Positions 36,839-45,647 of a stretch of DNA of 64,000 bases are shown piece by piece. Every line of letters begins with the position of its first letter. The stretch's first letter is position 1. A program made the position numbers and the translations under genes. The stretch comes from an uncultured Winogradskyella sp. (GTDB lineage: Bacteria > Bacteroidota > Bacteroidia > Flavobacteriales > Flavobacteriaceae). The notes under the pieces were generated by a model, which saw only the letters and a program-made list of their open reading frames with translations, did no database searches and was not told the DNA's origin. The stretch is taken from the NCBI RefSeq assembly GCF_947495255.1, contig NZ_CANLYI010000005.1, positions 1-64,000 on the forward strand, in the 5' to 3' direction.

Positions 36839-38611
36839 ATGCAAAACCCATACACATTTTATAAAGAGCAATTAGAAATCAACCAAGCGGAATCTAAACG
36901 TATTTTCAAACAACTCAGTTTGTATAGTGTACTTAGACTTTCAATTTTTGTTTTAACGGTATTAGGTATTTATTTTACATATCAAAACTGGCAGATAGCT
37001 TTAGGCATTGGTGTTGTAGGTATGGCAAGTTTTCTTTTTTTGTTATCGAGATATACAGATTTAAAGACGAAACGGAATCTTCACAAACGATTGATAACAA
37101 TAAATGAAGAAGAATTAAAAATTGCAAAAGGTGACTTTTATGATAGATTAGATGGTGAAGAGTTTCAAAATCCTAAACATTTTTTTAGTCTAGACATTGA
37201 TTTATTTGGAAAGGGTTCTTTCTTTCAATTTATAAACAGAACAGCGCTTAAAGAAGGCACACAAAAGCTAACCGAAATCCTGCTTTCTAATGATATAACA
37301 AATATTGAAACACGTCAACAAGCCATACGAGAATTAGCTAGATTACCAAAATGGAGGCAAAATTATTCTGCAATAGCCGAAGGTGTAGAAATAGAGCATT
37401 CTGCTAATTCTATCATTTCATGGTTAAAGGATTACAAACCCTTTTTAGGGAAAATTCAATATTGGTTATCAATAGGTTTTAGTATAGCTTCTTTGGTTGT
37501 TATTGGTCTAGGAATTATGGAAATTATCCCAATTTCAGTTATTGGTTATTGGTTGTTATTAGGACTTGGGATTACAGGTGTTTATTTGAAGAAAATTAAT
37601 ATCCTTGCCCATAATACAGAAAAAGCAAAGGACACCTTTAGGCAATACGCTTTATTGCTTAATGCTATTGAAACTGCTGATTTTAATTCCGAATTATTAA
37701 AATCGAAACAAAAATTGATTCAATCAGAAGATTTAAAAGCTTCAGAAATATTTTCAAAATTCTCTAAAACGCTAGATGCTTTAGACAATAGAAATAATTT
37801 TATCTCTGCAATTTTTGGAAATGGTTATTTCCTAATTGATATTAGAAGCAGTTATAATGTAGAACAATGGATTACGCAAAATGCAGATAAAGTTGAAGAT
37901 TGGTTTGAAGTTGTAACTTTCTTTGATGCGTTTAATAGCTTTGGTAATTACGCGTTTAATCATCAAGATTTTTCATATCCAATTCTAACGGAAGAACCTG
38001 TTACTATTTTAGCGGAAGGATTAGGGCATCCATTACTAAATCCTGAAAAGCGAGTTGATAGTGATTTAAAATTGGAAGAAGAACAATTCTTCATCGTTAC
38101 AGGTGCAAACATGGCAGGGAAAAGTACGTTTTTAAGAACTGTTGCGCTTCATATTGTTATGGCAAATGTTGGATTGCCTATTTGTGCAAAACAAAGCAAA
38201 TACAACCCGATTAAGCTAATTACGAGTATGCGAACTACAGATTCGTTAACAGATGATAGTTCATACTTCTTTAGTGAGCTTACACGATTAAAGTTTGTAG
38301 TAGATACTATTGAAAATGATAAAAATTATTTCGTTATCCTAGATGAAATTTTAAAAGGAACAAACAGTACAGATAAAGCTATTGGGTCTAGAAAGTTTGT
38401 TGAGAAACTCGTAAAACAACATGCCACAGGAATTATAGCTACGCACGATTTAAGCCTTACTGAAATTGAAACCGAATTGGAAGCCATAAAAAACTACTAC
38501 TTTGATGCAGAAATCATTAATGACGAACTTTTCTTTGATTATAAACTAAAGCAAGGAGTTTGTCAGAATATGAATGCCAGTTTCCTTTTGAAGAAGATGG
38601 AGATTGTTTAA
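36839..38611 (+). CDS. Membrane-anchored MutS-like ATPase
   Basis: A 590-residue protein with only the MutS core-lever and ATPase parts. Two hydrophobic helices lie near residues 31-47 and 53-69, and two more near 210-250, so it is probably membrane-bound. The ATPase has Walker A GANMAGKST (422-430), TDDSSYFFSELTR, Walker B VILDEILKGTNS and ATHDLSLTE. There is no mismatch-recognition domain. Flavobacteria often carry this form annotated as a MutS-related protein. It is unlikely to be classical mismatch repair; the role is unknown. Monocistronic. Confidence 0.88.
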   Translation: MQNPYTFYKEQLEINQAESKRIFKQLSLYSVLRLSIFVLTVLGIYFTYQNWQIALGIGVVGMASFLFLLSRYTDLKTKRNLHKRLITINEEELKIAKGDFYDRLDGEEFQNPKHFFSLDIDLFGKGSFFQFINRTALKEGTQKLTEILLSNDITNIETRQQAIRELARLPKWRQNYSAIAEGVEIEHSANSIISWLKDYKPFLGKIQYWLSIGFSIASLVVIGLGIMEIIPISVIGYWLLLGLGITGVYLKKINILAHNTEKAKDTFRQYALLLNAIETADFNSELLKSKQKLIQSEDLKASEIFSKFSKTLDALDNRNNFISAIFGNGYFLIDIRSSYNVEQWITQNADKVEDWFEVVTFFDAFNSFGNYAFNHQDFSYPILTEEPVTILAEGLGHPLLNPEKRVDSDLKLEEEQFFIVTGANMAGKSTFLRTVALHIVMANVGLPICAKQSKYNPIKLITSMRTTDSLTDDSSYFFSELTRLKFVVDTIENDKNYFVILDEILKGTNSTDKAIGSRKFVEKLVKQHATGIIATHDLSLTEIETELEAIKNYYFDAEIINDELFFDYKLKQGVCQNMNASFLLKKMEIV

Positions 38612-38614
38612 ATT

Positions 38615-38651
38615 AAAAAAACCTTTCTCAATATATAGGAAAGGCTTTTTT
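38615..38651. terminator. Terminator between the MutS-like and phytase genes
   Basis: CCTTTC pairs with GAAAGG, flanked by A-run and T-run with one mismatch, between convergent genes. Confidence 0.65.
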
Positions 38652-38670
38652 GTTTTTTAAATACTTTATC

Positions 38671-39687
38671 TTATTTCAACTTCAATGAATCTACGGCATG
38701 GTAAAAAAAGTCTTTTTCATCATTCATAGATACAAATAAGCCATTGGGGAATTTTTTACCTAAAGACGTGGTTACAATATCACAACCATCTGTTTCTAAT
38801 GTCCCTAAGTTTAACGTTTTGACATAGCTGTTATCACTACGATTATAAAAGTTAAAACTATGGTCTTGTTGGTTAGAGACTATAATAAATCCTTTACCAT
38901 TTGGATAAGTTGCTATAGCGATGCCTTCAATATCTTTTTTAAAGTCTTTACTACCAAATAATCCGATTTCTTCATTTCCCATTTTAGGGTCCGCATAAAA
39001 TTTTCTTATACCTACGCCTTCATCTGAGTAATAGACAAAGCCTAATTCGTCATCTACAGCAATTGCTTCAATTTCTTTAGTGCCACTAAATTTACCTACT
39101 TTTCTTAAAAGGTTAGTGTGCACACCCAATGAATCTGAAGTAAATCCATATTGGTATAAATAACCTTCAACAGGTCCTACTTTTCTGCTTACAAATACAG
39201 AAATAGCATCGGTTTTTGGGTTTTTGTATAATGAAACACCCATTGGTCTTTTCATTTCAACGTTAGTTTCATCTGCAAACACTTTAAATCCGCCGTTATC
39301 TAAAGGTGTCATATCTGGAATAGAATACATGCGTATTTGATGTTTTTCTCTTTCAGAAAAGACCATAATATCTGTTTCTGTAGAATCGTTTATTTTAAAA
39401 CCGTATTCTACATCTACATTATTAGGGTATGAAAGTCCTGTAATACTTTTATTTTTGAGGATTTTCCCGTCTAAATCAAAAGCGTAAACACCTCCATTAA
39501 CTTCGTCTTTATTAGTCCCAAAAACAATACTTTTTTCTGGGTTTTCTTTGTTAATCCATATCGCAGGATCATCGCTATCGTGAGGTAATTTTTCTGTTAC
39601 TAATGTTGGTGCAATTTCTGGTAAATTGTTGCCACAAGATGCCATAATTATAGATGCTAATCCTAATATTATTAATTTCATCATCAT
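38671..39687 (-). CDS. Beta-propeller phytase lipoprotein
   Basis: From ATG 39687 it has 338 residues; a triple ATG (39679-39687) makes the exact start ambiguous, but the ATG at 39708 would add residues before a good lipoprotein signal (KLIILGLASIIMASC). Phytase (3-phytase, PF02333-type) motifs: HDSDDPAIWIN, VDVEYGF, EIEAIAVDDELGFVYYSDE, DIEGIAIATY. Such Ca2+-dependent enzymes release phosphate from phytate (inositol hexakisphosphate). The lipid anchor and the directly preceding TonB receptor, whose stop is one base upstream, point to a surface or periplasmic enzyme of an uptake unit. Confidence 0.92.
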   Translation of the reverse strand: MMMKLIILGLASIIMASCGNNLPEIAPTLVTEKLPHDSDDPAIWINKENPEKSIVFGTNKDEVNGGVYAFDLDGKILKNKSITGLSYPNNVDVEYGFKINDSTETDIMVFSEREKHQIRMYSIPDMTPLDNGGFKVFADETNVEMKRPMGVSLYKNPKTDAISVFVSRKVGPVEGYLYQYGFTSDSLGVHTNLLRKVGKFSGTKEIEAIAVDDELGFVYYSDEGVGIRKFYADPKMGNEEIGLFGSKDFKKDIEGIAIATYPNGKGFIIVSNQQDHSFNFYNRSDNSYVKTLNLGTLETDGCDIVTTSLGKKFPNGLFVSMNDEKDFFYHAVDSLKLK

Positions 39688-39688
39688 C

Positions 39689-42523
39689 TTACTTTTTGAA
39701 CAAATCATATTTTAAACCAATAGTTAAACGTTTTTCATAGTATTCCATTTGCATCGTTCTTCCTTTTACACCTTGGTAATATCGTAAAGGTTGATTGGTG
39801 ATGTTGTTTAAGTTGATATACATACTTAAGCTGTTACTAAGTGCAATATTAGCATTGAAGTCTAAGAAAAACTGCTCATCGTAATATCTATCTTCAAAAG
39901 CATTTCCAGCAATTTCATCAATGTAAGAGTCAGAGTAATTAGATGATAATCTTAAACTAAATTTCTTACTTGCATACCCTAAAGAAGCATTGTACATATT
40001 TGGTGATGTTTGTGGTAAATCTAAATCCACACGCTCTTCGCCATCTTCGTTTCTAATGCCATCTGTACTAGAGGTAAGATGGGTATAGTTTAAGTAAATA
40101 CTAAAGTTTTTAGCAAAACCTGGCAAGAAATCTAAACGACGTTGAAAAGAAAATTCAGCACCTAAAACAGAAGCATCATCACCATTTAAGGGCTGGTAAA
40201 CTTCGTAACCGTTTTCATCTTCAGATTGAAATATATAGACAAAATCTTTAATGTCTTTGTAAAATACTCCACCAGAAATAATACCAACAGATTTAAAGTA
40301 ATGTTCTGCCATGATATCAAAATTCATGGATGTAGTAGGGTTAAGCTCAGAGTTGCCTAAATAAATTTCTTCATCTTCATTGCTAATTTCACGGTAAGGC
40401 ACTAAATCTACATAGTTAGGTCGTGCTAAAGTATTTGTCCATGCAAATCTTAAAATAGTGTTATTTGTAATATTGTATTTTAAGTGAAGACCAGGTAAAA
40501 CATTAGTATATGAGTTTTTATCTTTTACGTTGTTTATTCCAAAAATATCACCTTCAGTATCAAATACTAACTCACTACCTTCACTTTCAATAGAGGTGTG
40601 CTCTAATCTTAGACCGGCTAATATGCTAAATTTATCTGTTATATTTTGGTTTAACATTGCGTAACCAGCATAAACATTTTCATTAACATCAAAATTACCT
40701 GTAACATATTCTTCAGGTAAGTCTTCCCCTTCAAATAAATCTGTATTATAAAGATCTAAATTTCCTAAGAATTCTGCGCTAGCAAAATTTCCTATTTGGT
40801 ATTGGTTGCCAGCTAAAAAATCAGAATCAGAGTAGTCTCTTGTAGTTACCATTCCTAAGAATTCTAATGCATCAGTTTCGTCACTATATTCTGTGAAATC
40901 ATTGTCGCGATTTTTGTTCTTAATTCTTGTTTTTGCTCCAATTTTTAAAAACCCTTCGTTACCTTCAATAATAGATAATGGTATACGCGCGTTTACAAAT
41001 AGGTTAAAATCCTTTTCTTCAGTGTATTGATTTTCTTCAGTTAGTTCCCCGAGTTCAAAGTCTTCAAAATTGCCTTCGCCAGATAAAGGTGTGTATAAGG
41101 GCTTATCTTCATTGTTGTTGAATGTAATTCCATATTCGCTTTCATATTCTAAATAACGCTCGTTTAAACGCTCTTCTGATGCCTTTGATAATGATGTCAT
41201 CCAATCTAATTGGACATCACCAAATAAGTGCTCACCACTTAAACTGTAGTTTTGCATTCTTTGGTCTTCTAGACGTGTGTTTTGGTTACGGTCACTATCA
41301 ATACCACCTTTAGATTGGCGTTTAGCTTCTATAAGAAAACTTGTAAGATTGCCGTTTGCATCTACTGAGAAATCGCCTATTCCGATATCTTCTCCGTCTA
41401 AAATTTCGTGTTCTAATCTGTATCTATTTTCTCTGTCGTCTCTCCAGTTGTAGATTGATTTGAAGAAAATAGTATTGTTATCGTCTAATTTGTAATCGAA
41501 ATTAGCAGAAAAACTTCTTCTAATACGTTGTACTTTGTATTCTCTAATTTCAAAAACATTAGCATAAGGATTTACATCTACTTCAACCAAATTATCTTCG
41601 TCACCAGCATTATATTCAAATTCATCGGTCCATTCTGCTTCTACATTGTGGCTACCAAAGTCATTGTCGTTAATTGACGCAGCTACTACCCAACCAAATT
41701 TATCGTTTTTTGAGCGGTCACCAACCAAGAAAGAACCATTTAAAATTCTTTTATCGGAAATGAAGTTAATACCAGAACCTGCAGTTGCAGATAAACGGAA
41801 TCCTTGAGGTGATGTTTTCGTAATTAAATTAATAGAGCCACCTAATGCGTCTGCATCCATATCTGGAGTTACTGCTTTATTTACTTCGATGGTTTGAATC
41901 ATATCTGAAGGGATTAAATCCATTTGAACATTACGGTTGTCACTTTCAGCAGATGGAATTCTACTTCCGTTTAGGGTTACAGAATTTAATTGTGGAGATA
42001 AACCACGTACAATTACGTTTCTTGCTTCACCTTGATCCATTTGCATTGTTATACCAGGAATACGTTTAATAGCATCACCAATGTTTGCATCAGGAAATTT
42101 ACCAACCTGATCTGTAGATACAATGTTGGTAATATTTTGTTTGTTTTTTTGTGTATTAAGAGCTCTAGATTGTCCACTAAGTCCAAATCCAGTTATTAAT
42201 ACTTCGTCTAGGTTAGTGTCTTCAGTATTTAATGTAAAATTTAGAGTTACAGTTTCATTTGCTTTAACAGTTATATCTTTAGTAAGATCTGAGTATCCTA
42301 AATATTCTACAGTTATGGTATAGTTACCTTCTGGAATATTTACTAAAGTATATTTACCATTAAAATCTGTTACTGTACCTTTTTTTAAAGATTGAATTAC
42401 TACAGTTGAACCTGGCACAGTTAATCCATTTTCATCAGAAATAACACCTTTTATGTTTCCGGATTGGGCATAACCCAAAATTGGTAGAGCTAAGAGAAGC
42501 AGGAGATAAAATTTTTTTTTCAT
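39689..42523 (-). CDS. TonB-dependent receptor paired with phytase
   Basis: A 944-residue outer-membrane receptor. Signal peptide MKKKFYLLLLLALPILGYAQ; a carboxypeptidase-regulatory-like domain (about 22-100) with VTDFNGKYTLVNIPEGNY; a plug with VGKFPDANIGDAIKRIPG, LNGSRIPSAESDNR and MDADALGGSINLITK, which resembles the Xanthomonas-Caulobacter type receptors; then the barrel, ending in KYDLFKK. It imports a ligand with TonB energy; the phytase directly after it makes an inositol phosphate the likely ligand. There is no SusD partner. A TAGTTTTG -7 box lies at 42546-42553 on the minus strand. Confidence 0.94.
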   Translation of the reverse strand: MKKKFYLLLLLALPILGYAQSGNIKGVISDENGLTVPGSTVVIQSLKKGTVTDFNGKYTLVNIPEGNYTITVEYLGYSDLTKDITVKANETVTLNFTLNTEDTNLDEVLITGFGLSGQSRALNTQKNKQNITNIVSTDQVGKFPDANIGDAIKRIPGITMQMDQGEARNVIVRGLSPQLNSVTLNGSRIPSAESDNRNVQMDLIPSDMIQTIEVNKAVTPDMDADALGGSINLITKTSPQGFRLSATAGSGINFISDKRILNGSFLVGDRSKNDKFGWVVAASINDNDFGSHNVEAEWTDEFEYNAGDEDNLVEVDVNPYANVFEIREYKVQRIRRSFSANFDYKLDDNNTIFFKSIYNWRDDRENRYRLEHEILDGEDIGIGDFSVDANGNLTSFLIEAKRQSKGGIDSDRNQNTRLEDQRMQNYSLSGEHLFGDVQLDWMTSLSKASEERLNERYLEYESEYGITFNNNEDKPLYTPLSGEGNFEDFELGELTEENQYTEEKDFNLFVNARIPLSIIEGNEGFLKIGAKTRIKNKNRDNDFTEYSDETDALEFLGMVTTRDYSDSDFLAGNQYQIGNFASAEFLGNLDLYNTDLFEGEDLPEEYVTGNFDVNENVYAGYAMLNQNITDKFSILAGLRLEHTSIESEGSELVFDTEGDIFGINNVKDKNSYTNVLPGLHLKYNITNNTILRFAWTNTLARPNYVDLVPYREISNEDEEIYLGNSELNPTTSMNFDIMAEHYFKSVGIISGGVFYKDIKDFVYIFQSEDENGYEVYQPLNGDDASVLGAEFSFQRRLDFLPGFAKNFSIYLNYTHLTSSTDGIRNEDGEERVDLDLPQTSPNMYNASLGYASKKFSLRLSSNYSDSYIDEIAGNAFEDRYYDEQFFLDFNANIALSNSLSMYINLNNITNQPLRYYQGVKGRTMQMEYYEKRLTIGLKYDLFKK

Positions 42524-42679
42524 TTTATGTTGATTTTGTTTCCTACAAAACTAGATCTAAGCTATTTTTTTTTGTGAAAGTGTGTATTATCAAAAAGTAA
42601 CAAAACGTAGTAAACAGAGCATATGACAAAGCAACATTTACAATGAGATAACATTAAAATTAGATTTAAGATATCTATA

Positions 42680-44251
42680 CTATAAATTAAGGAGAAATGT
42701 CAATAGATCATCCTTAGAGTTGATAGGTAATTTTTTTCTTAATCTGTAGCGTGCAATTCTAACACTGTCTGTAGTGATGTGAATTATGTTTGCAATTTCT
42801 TTAGATGATAAATTAAGTCGAAGCAGCATGGATAGTCGAATTTCTGAACTAGATAGTGGAGTTGAAGTAATTTGGTTTAAGTTTTTAAAAAAATCAGGAT
42901 GGATTATACTAAAATATCCCATAAGTTCTGTCCATTCATTATGATTGGCTAAATCGGTATCTATATCTTTAATAATGTCATTTAGTTTCGACTTTATTAA
43001 ATGGATATTTCTATCTTTTAATTTTGATAGTGTTTTAGATATATCATATAGGATTTTATTTTTGTGAGCGATATTTAAGCTATAATTGGTAAGTGATGAC
43101 ACTTTAATTTCTATTTCACGTTGCAATGCTGCTTTTTGCTCTGTTTTTTTATCTAAATCAACTTTAAGTAATTGTTGTTGATACTCTAAAATATGTTGTT
43201 CGTGTTTTTTTCTTTTTTTCCAATACATAAAAGCTAAGATTAAAGCTAGTATGATACTTGTAGTACAAATTAAAATAATATACTGTCTTACTTCTGTAAT
43301 CTGTTTTTGCTTATTAAGTAGTTGTAATTCTGCTTCTTTTTCTTTAACAGCATATAGTATTTCCATGGTACTAACTACTTCTATATTCTTTTGTTTAAGG
43401 TCTTGCTCTTTAACAATACTTTGGTGGTTGAGGTATTTGTAGGCTTGTTCGTAATTTCCTATTTCAGAATAAGTTCTTGCTAAATCTTTATAAGCACTTT
43501 CAATTTGGGAATTGTTGCCTATTCTTTTTGCGAGCTTTAAAGCCTGGTTAGTATAATTTATAGCTTTTTCAAAATTTCCTGTTTTACTATTTATATCGCC
43601 TAAATTATTAATGATATTGATTTGAATATTGGTATTACAATTTTTGCTGTATAGCCGCGCTTTTTTGAAGTAGTTGTAAGCTGAGTCGAAGTCCTCTAAG
43701 TCTTCGTAAATACTTCCAATGTTGTCATTGGTAATGGCAACACCTGTACTGTCTTTTAATATTTGAAAGCTCGATAAGCTAGTTTTTTGATGTTTAAGAG
43801 CGTTTTTGTAAAACCCTTGTTTTTCGCATATACTGCCTAATAGCGCATGTGCATTAGCTATGCCTTTATAATAATTTATTTCTGTAGAAATGTTAAGGCT
43901 TTTGTAGGCGTGTTTTTTTGCATCCTTAAATTTTTTTAAATCTAAGTTTATCTGAGTTAATGCATTTTCTACATATACTATAGATGTATCTTTGGTTTTA
44001 TGAAAATCTTGAAAGATTTGATAATTTTTAATAGCTTCACTATATAAGTCTAGTTCGTTAAAAAAATCTCCCAATTTGAGATAAGTTTGAGCTATTTCAT
44101 TTGTGTTTTTCGAATCTGTAGCATGTTGTAAGTTTTGTTTTAATTCATGTAGCTTATTATAAGATTCTTTGGAGTTTTGTTGATCGGTTTGTGAATGCCC
44201 TAAGAATCCCGAAGCATAGATTAGAAAAATAAAATGTTTTAATTTAAACAA
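42680..44251 (-). CDS. TPR protein with membrane helix and C-terminal LuxR-type HTH
   Basis: A 523-residue sensor-regulator. A signal peptide-like N-terminus is followed by about six tetratricopeptide repeats (about 50-290, for example AHALLGSICEKQGFYKNALKH), one membrane helix (about 328-348), a coiled coil (about 350-410) and a C-terminal HTH (about 465-515) with LNLSSKEIANIIHITTDSVR, matching LuxR-like DNA-binding domains. This architecture is frequent in flavobacteria. It lies 156 bases upstream of the TonB receptor-phytase pair in the same direction, so it may regulate them. Confidence 0.87.
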   Translation of the reverse strand: MFKLKHFIFLIYASGFLGHSQTDQQNSKESYNKLHELKQNLQHATDSKNTNEIAQTYLKLGDFFNELDLYSEAIKNYQIFQDFHKTKDTSIVYVENALTQINLDLKKFKDAKKHAYKSLNISTEINYYKGIANAHALLGSICEKQGFYKNALKHQKTSLSSFQILKDSTGVAITNDNIGSIYEDLEDFDSAYNYFKKARLYSKNCNTNIQINIINNLGDINSKTGNFEKAINYTNQALKLAKRIGNNSQIESAYKDLARTYSEIGNYEQAYKYLNHQSIVKEQDLKQKNIEVVSTMEILYAVKEKEAELQLLNKQKQITEVRQYIILICTTSIILALILAFMYWKKRKKHEQHILEYQQQLLKVDLDKKTEQKAALQREIEIKVSSLTNYSLNIAHKNKILYDISKTLSKLKDRNIHLIKSKLNDIIKDIDTDLANHNEWTELMGYFSIIHPDFFKNLNQITSTPLSSSEIRLSMLLRLNLSSKEIANIIHITTDSVRIARYRLRKKLPINSKDDLLTFLLNL

Positions 44252-44338
44252 AACAACAGCGATTTTATGTAATTGGTAAAATAACGCGATGTATATTAAT
44301 TTAACAGTCTTATTTTGTAATGTTAATGTTATTAAATA

Positions 44339-44372
44339 AAAAAAAGCGTCTAATATAGTATTAGACGCTTTT
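44339..44372 (-). terminator. Terminator after rpmA
   Basis: AAAAGCGTCTAATA pairs with TATTAGACGCTTTT over a 3-base loop, a perfect 14-bp stem flanked by A/T runs. Confidence 0.9.
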
Positions 44373-44393
44373 AAATTTTAAGAAATGAATTTC

Positions 44394-44654
44394 TTAAGCC
44401 TCAAAAGGCTCTATAGAAACGTAAGATTTATTGTCTTTTTTCTTAGTAAATTTTACTAGACCGTCAACTTTAGCGTGTAAAGTGTGATCTTTTCCTTGGT
44501 ATACGTTCTCAGCTGGGTGATGTGTATTACCACGTTGTCTTAAAATGATATTTCCTGCAATAGCAGCTTGTCCACCAAATATCTTAACACCTAAGCGTTT
44601 TGATTCTGATTCTCTACCATTCTTCGAACTACCAACTCCTTTTTTATGAGCCAT
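44394..44654 (-). CDS. rpmA: Ribosomal protein bL27
   Basis: An 86-residue bL27 starting [20 protein letters not shown] with the usual [19 protein letters not shown] core. It has no N-terminal extension of the cleaved type found in Firmicutes. It lies 41 bases after rplU and ends at a strong terminator. Confidence 0.98.
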   Translation of the reverse strand: MAHKKGVGSSKNGRESESKRLGVKIFGGQAAIAGNIILRQRGNTHHPAENVYQGKDHTLHAKVDGLVKFTKKKDNKSYVSIEPFEA

Positions 44655-44695
44655 GATCTAAGGTTTTATATTGTTATACTTAAGTGATTTAGCAA

Positions 44696-45349
44696 TTATG
44701 CTTTACCACCATCTAATTCGTCTTGCCATTTTTTAAGCTCGTCCCACTTATCATCAGCAGCTAATTGAGCTTGTGCTGGCCAAGTATCAGTAACATGGTT
44801 ACCACGAACTCCTGCAATGATTTCAGAAATTGCTTCTGGTGTAGCCTTTGCTAAATCAGAAAAAGTAGCGATGCCTGCTTCTACTAAAGTAGATGCAATT
44901 TTTGGTCCAATACCTTCAACTTTCTTTAAATCATCAGCTTTACCTGTAGCTTTTTGAGCTTTTGGAGCAGCAGCTTTCGCTTCTACTTTAGGTTCTGCCT
45001 TTTTCGTTTCTTTTTTCGGAGCAGCTTTTTTAGCTCCAGAAGTAGTAATACCTTCAATTACGATTTCAGTTAAAGATTGTCTGTGTCCGTTTTTTACACG
45101 GTAACCTTTACGTCTTTTCTTTTTAAAGACTATTACTTTATCACCTTTAAGGTGACTTAAGACTTTTGCACTTACTTGTGCTCCGTCTATAGCTGGGGCG
45201 CCTACAGTTACATTGTTACCATCGCCAATTAAAAGAACGTTATCGAAATCTACTTTCTTACCTTCTTCTACTGCTAAACGGTGAACAAAAACTCTTTGGT
45301 CTTTTGCAACTTTAAATTGCTGCCCTGCTATCTCTACAATTGCGTACAT
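44696..45349 (-). CDS. rplU: Ribosomal protein bL21 with C-terminal helix-hairpin-helix extension
   Basis: A 217-residue protein; the bL21 core fills about 1-103 ([33 protein letters not shown]). A Lys/Ala-rich linker (about 105-135) leads to a helix-hairpin-helix domain with [20 protein letters not shown] and a tail with [20 protein letters not shown]. Ordinary bL21 has about 103 residues. This extension is typical of flavobacteria as I recall, but its role is unknown. It starts the rplU-rpmA operon behind a textbook promoter. Confidence 0.96.
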   Translation of the reverse strand: MYAIVEIAGQQFKVAKDQRVFVHRLAVEEGKKVDFDNVLLIGDGNNVTVGAPAIDGAQVSAKVLSHLKGDKVIVFKKKRRKGYRVKNGHRQSLTEIVIEGITTSGAKKAAPKKETKKAEPKVEAKAAAPKAQKATGKADDLKKVEGIGPKIASTLVEAGIATFSDLAKATPEAISEIIAGVRGNHVTDTWPAQAQLAADDKWDELKKWQDELDGGKA

Positions 45350-45388
45350 AGCGTAACGTTTTTATTAATTTGTTTATATAAAAAATTA

Positions 45389-45404
45389 CTTTCTTCTCAG
45401 AAAG
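45389..45404 (-). promoter_or_regulatory. Stem-loop at the predicted 5' end of the rplU transcript
   Basis: CTTTCT, TCTC, AGAAAG: a perfect 6-bp stem with a tetraloop. The predicted transcription start (about 45404) coincides with its first base, so it would cap the leader of some 55 bases. It could stabilise the mRNA or serve ribosomal-protein feedback. Confidence 0.4.
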
Positions 45405-45410
45405 CGGATG

Positions 45411-45441
45411 CAAATATACTCCTATATTCTTAAAATACAAA
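45411..45441 (-). promoter_or_regulatory. Promoter of rplU-rpmA
   Basis: On the minus strand TTTG (45438-45441), a 19-base spacer and TATATTTG (45411-45418): an exact match to the Bacteroidota housekeeping promoter. Confidence 0.78.
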
Positions 45442-45566
45442 CGTTTTAAGGGTTTTAGGAGGCTTTTTACTTTAAAAAATGAAAAGTAAAATAACATGGG
45501 TTGTGTTACAAACTTAATTTAGAGTGTTTTCCCACTTAATTCTGCTAAAAAGCGACAATCATTGTT

Positions 45567-45574
45567 TATTTTTG
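45567..45574 (+). promoter_or_regulatory. -7 box of the M16 peptidase operon
   Basis: TATTTTTG, perfect TAnnTTTG, 73 bases before the start codon. No clear -33. Confidence 0.35.
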
Positions 45575-45647
45575 TGAGGCTAGGTGTAACAAATAACATT
45601 TAGTTATGACTAATACTTAAAACATTTTAATTTTAAACAAAACTACA

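Noticed and set aside
36839-38611. MutS mismatch repair gene
   Set aside because: It lacks the mismatch-recognition domain and has membrane helices, so the classical role is unlikely.
39688-39708. ATG 39708 as start of the phytase
   Set aside because: It would overlap the receptor gene and lengthen the lipoprotein signal; the triple ATG at 39679-39687 fits better.
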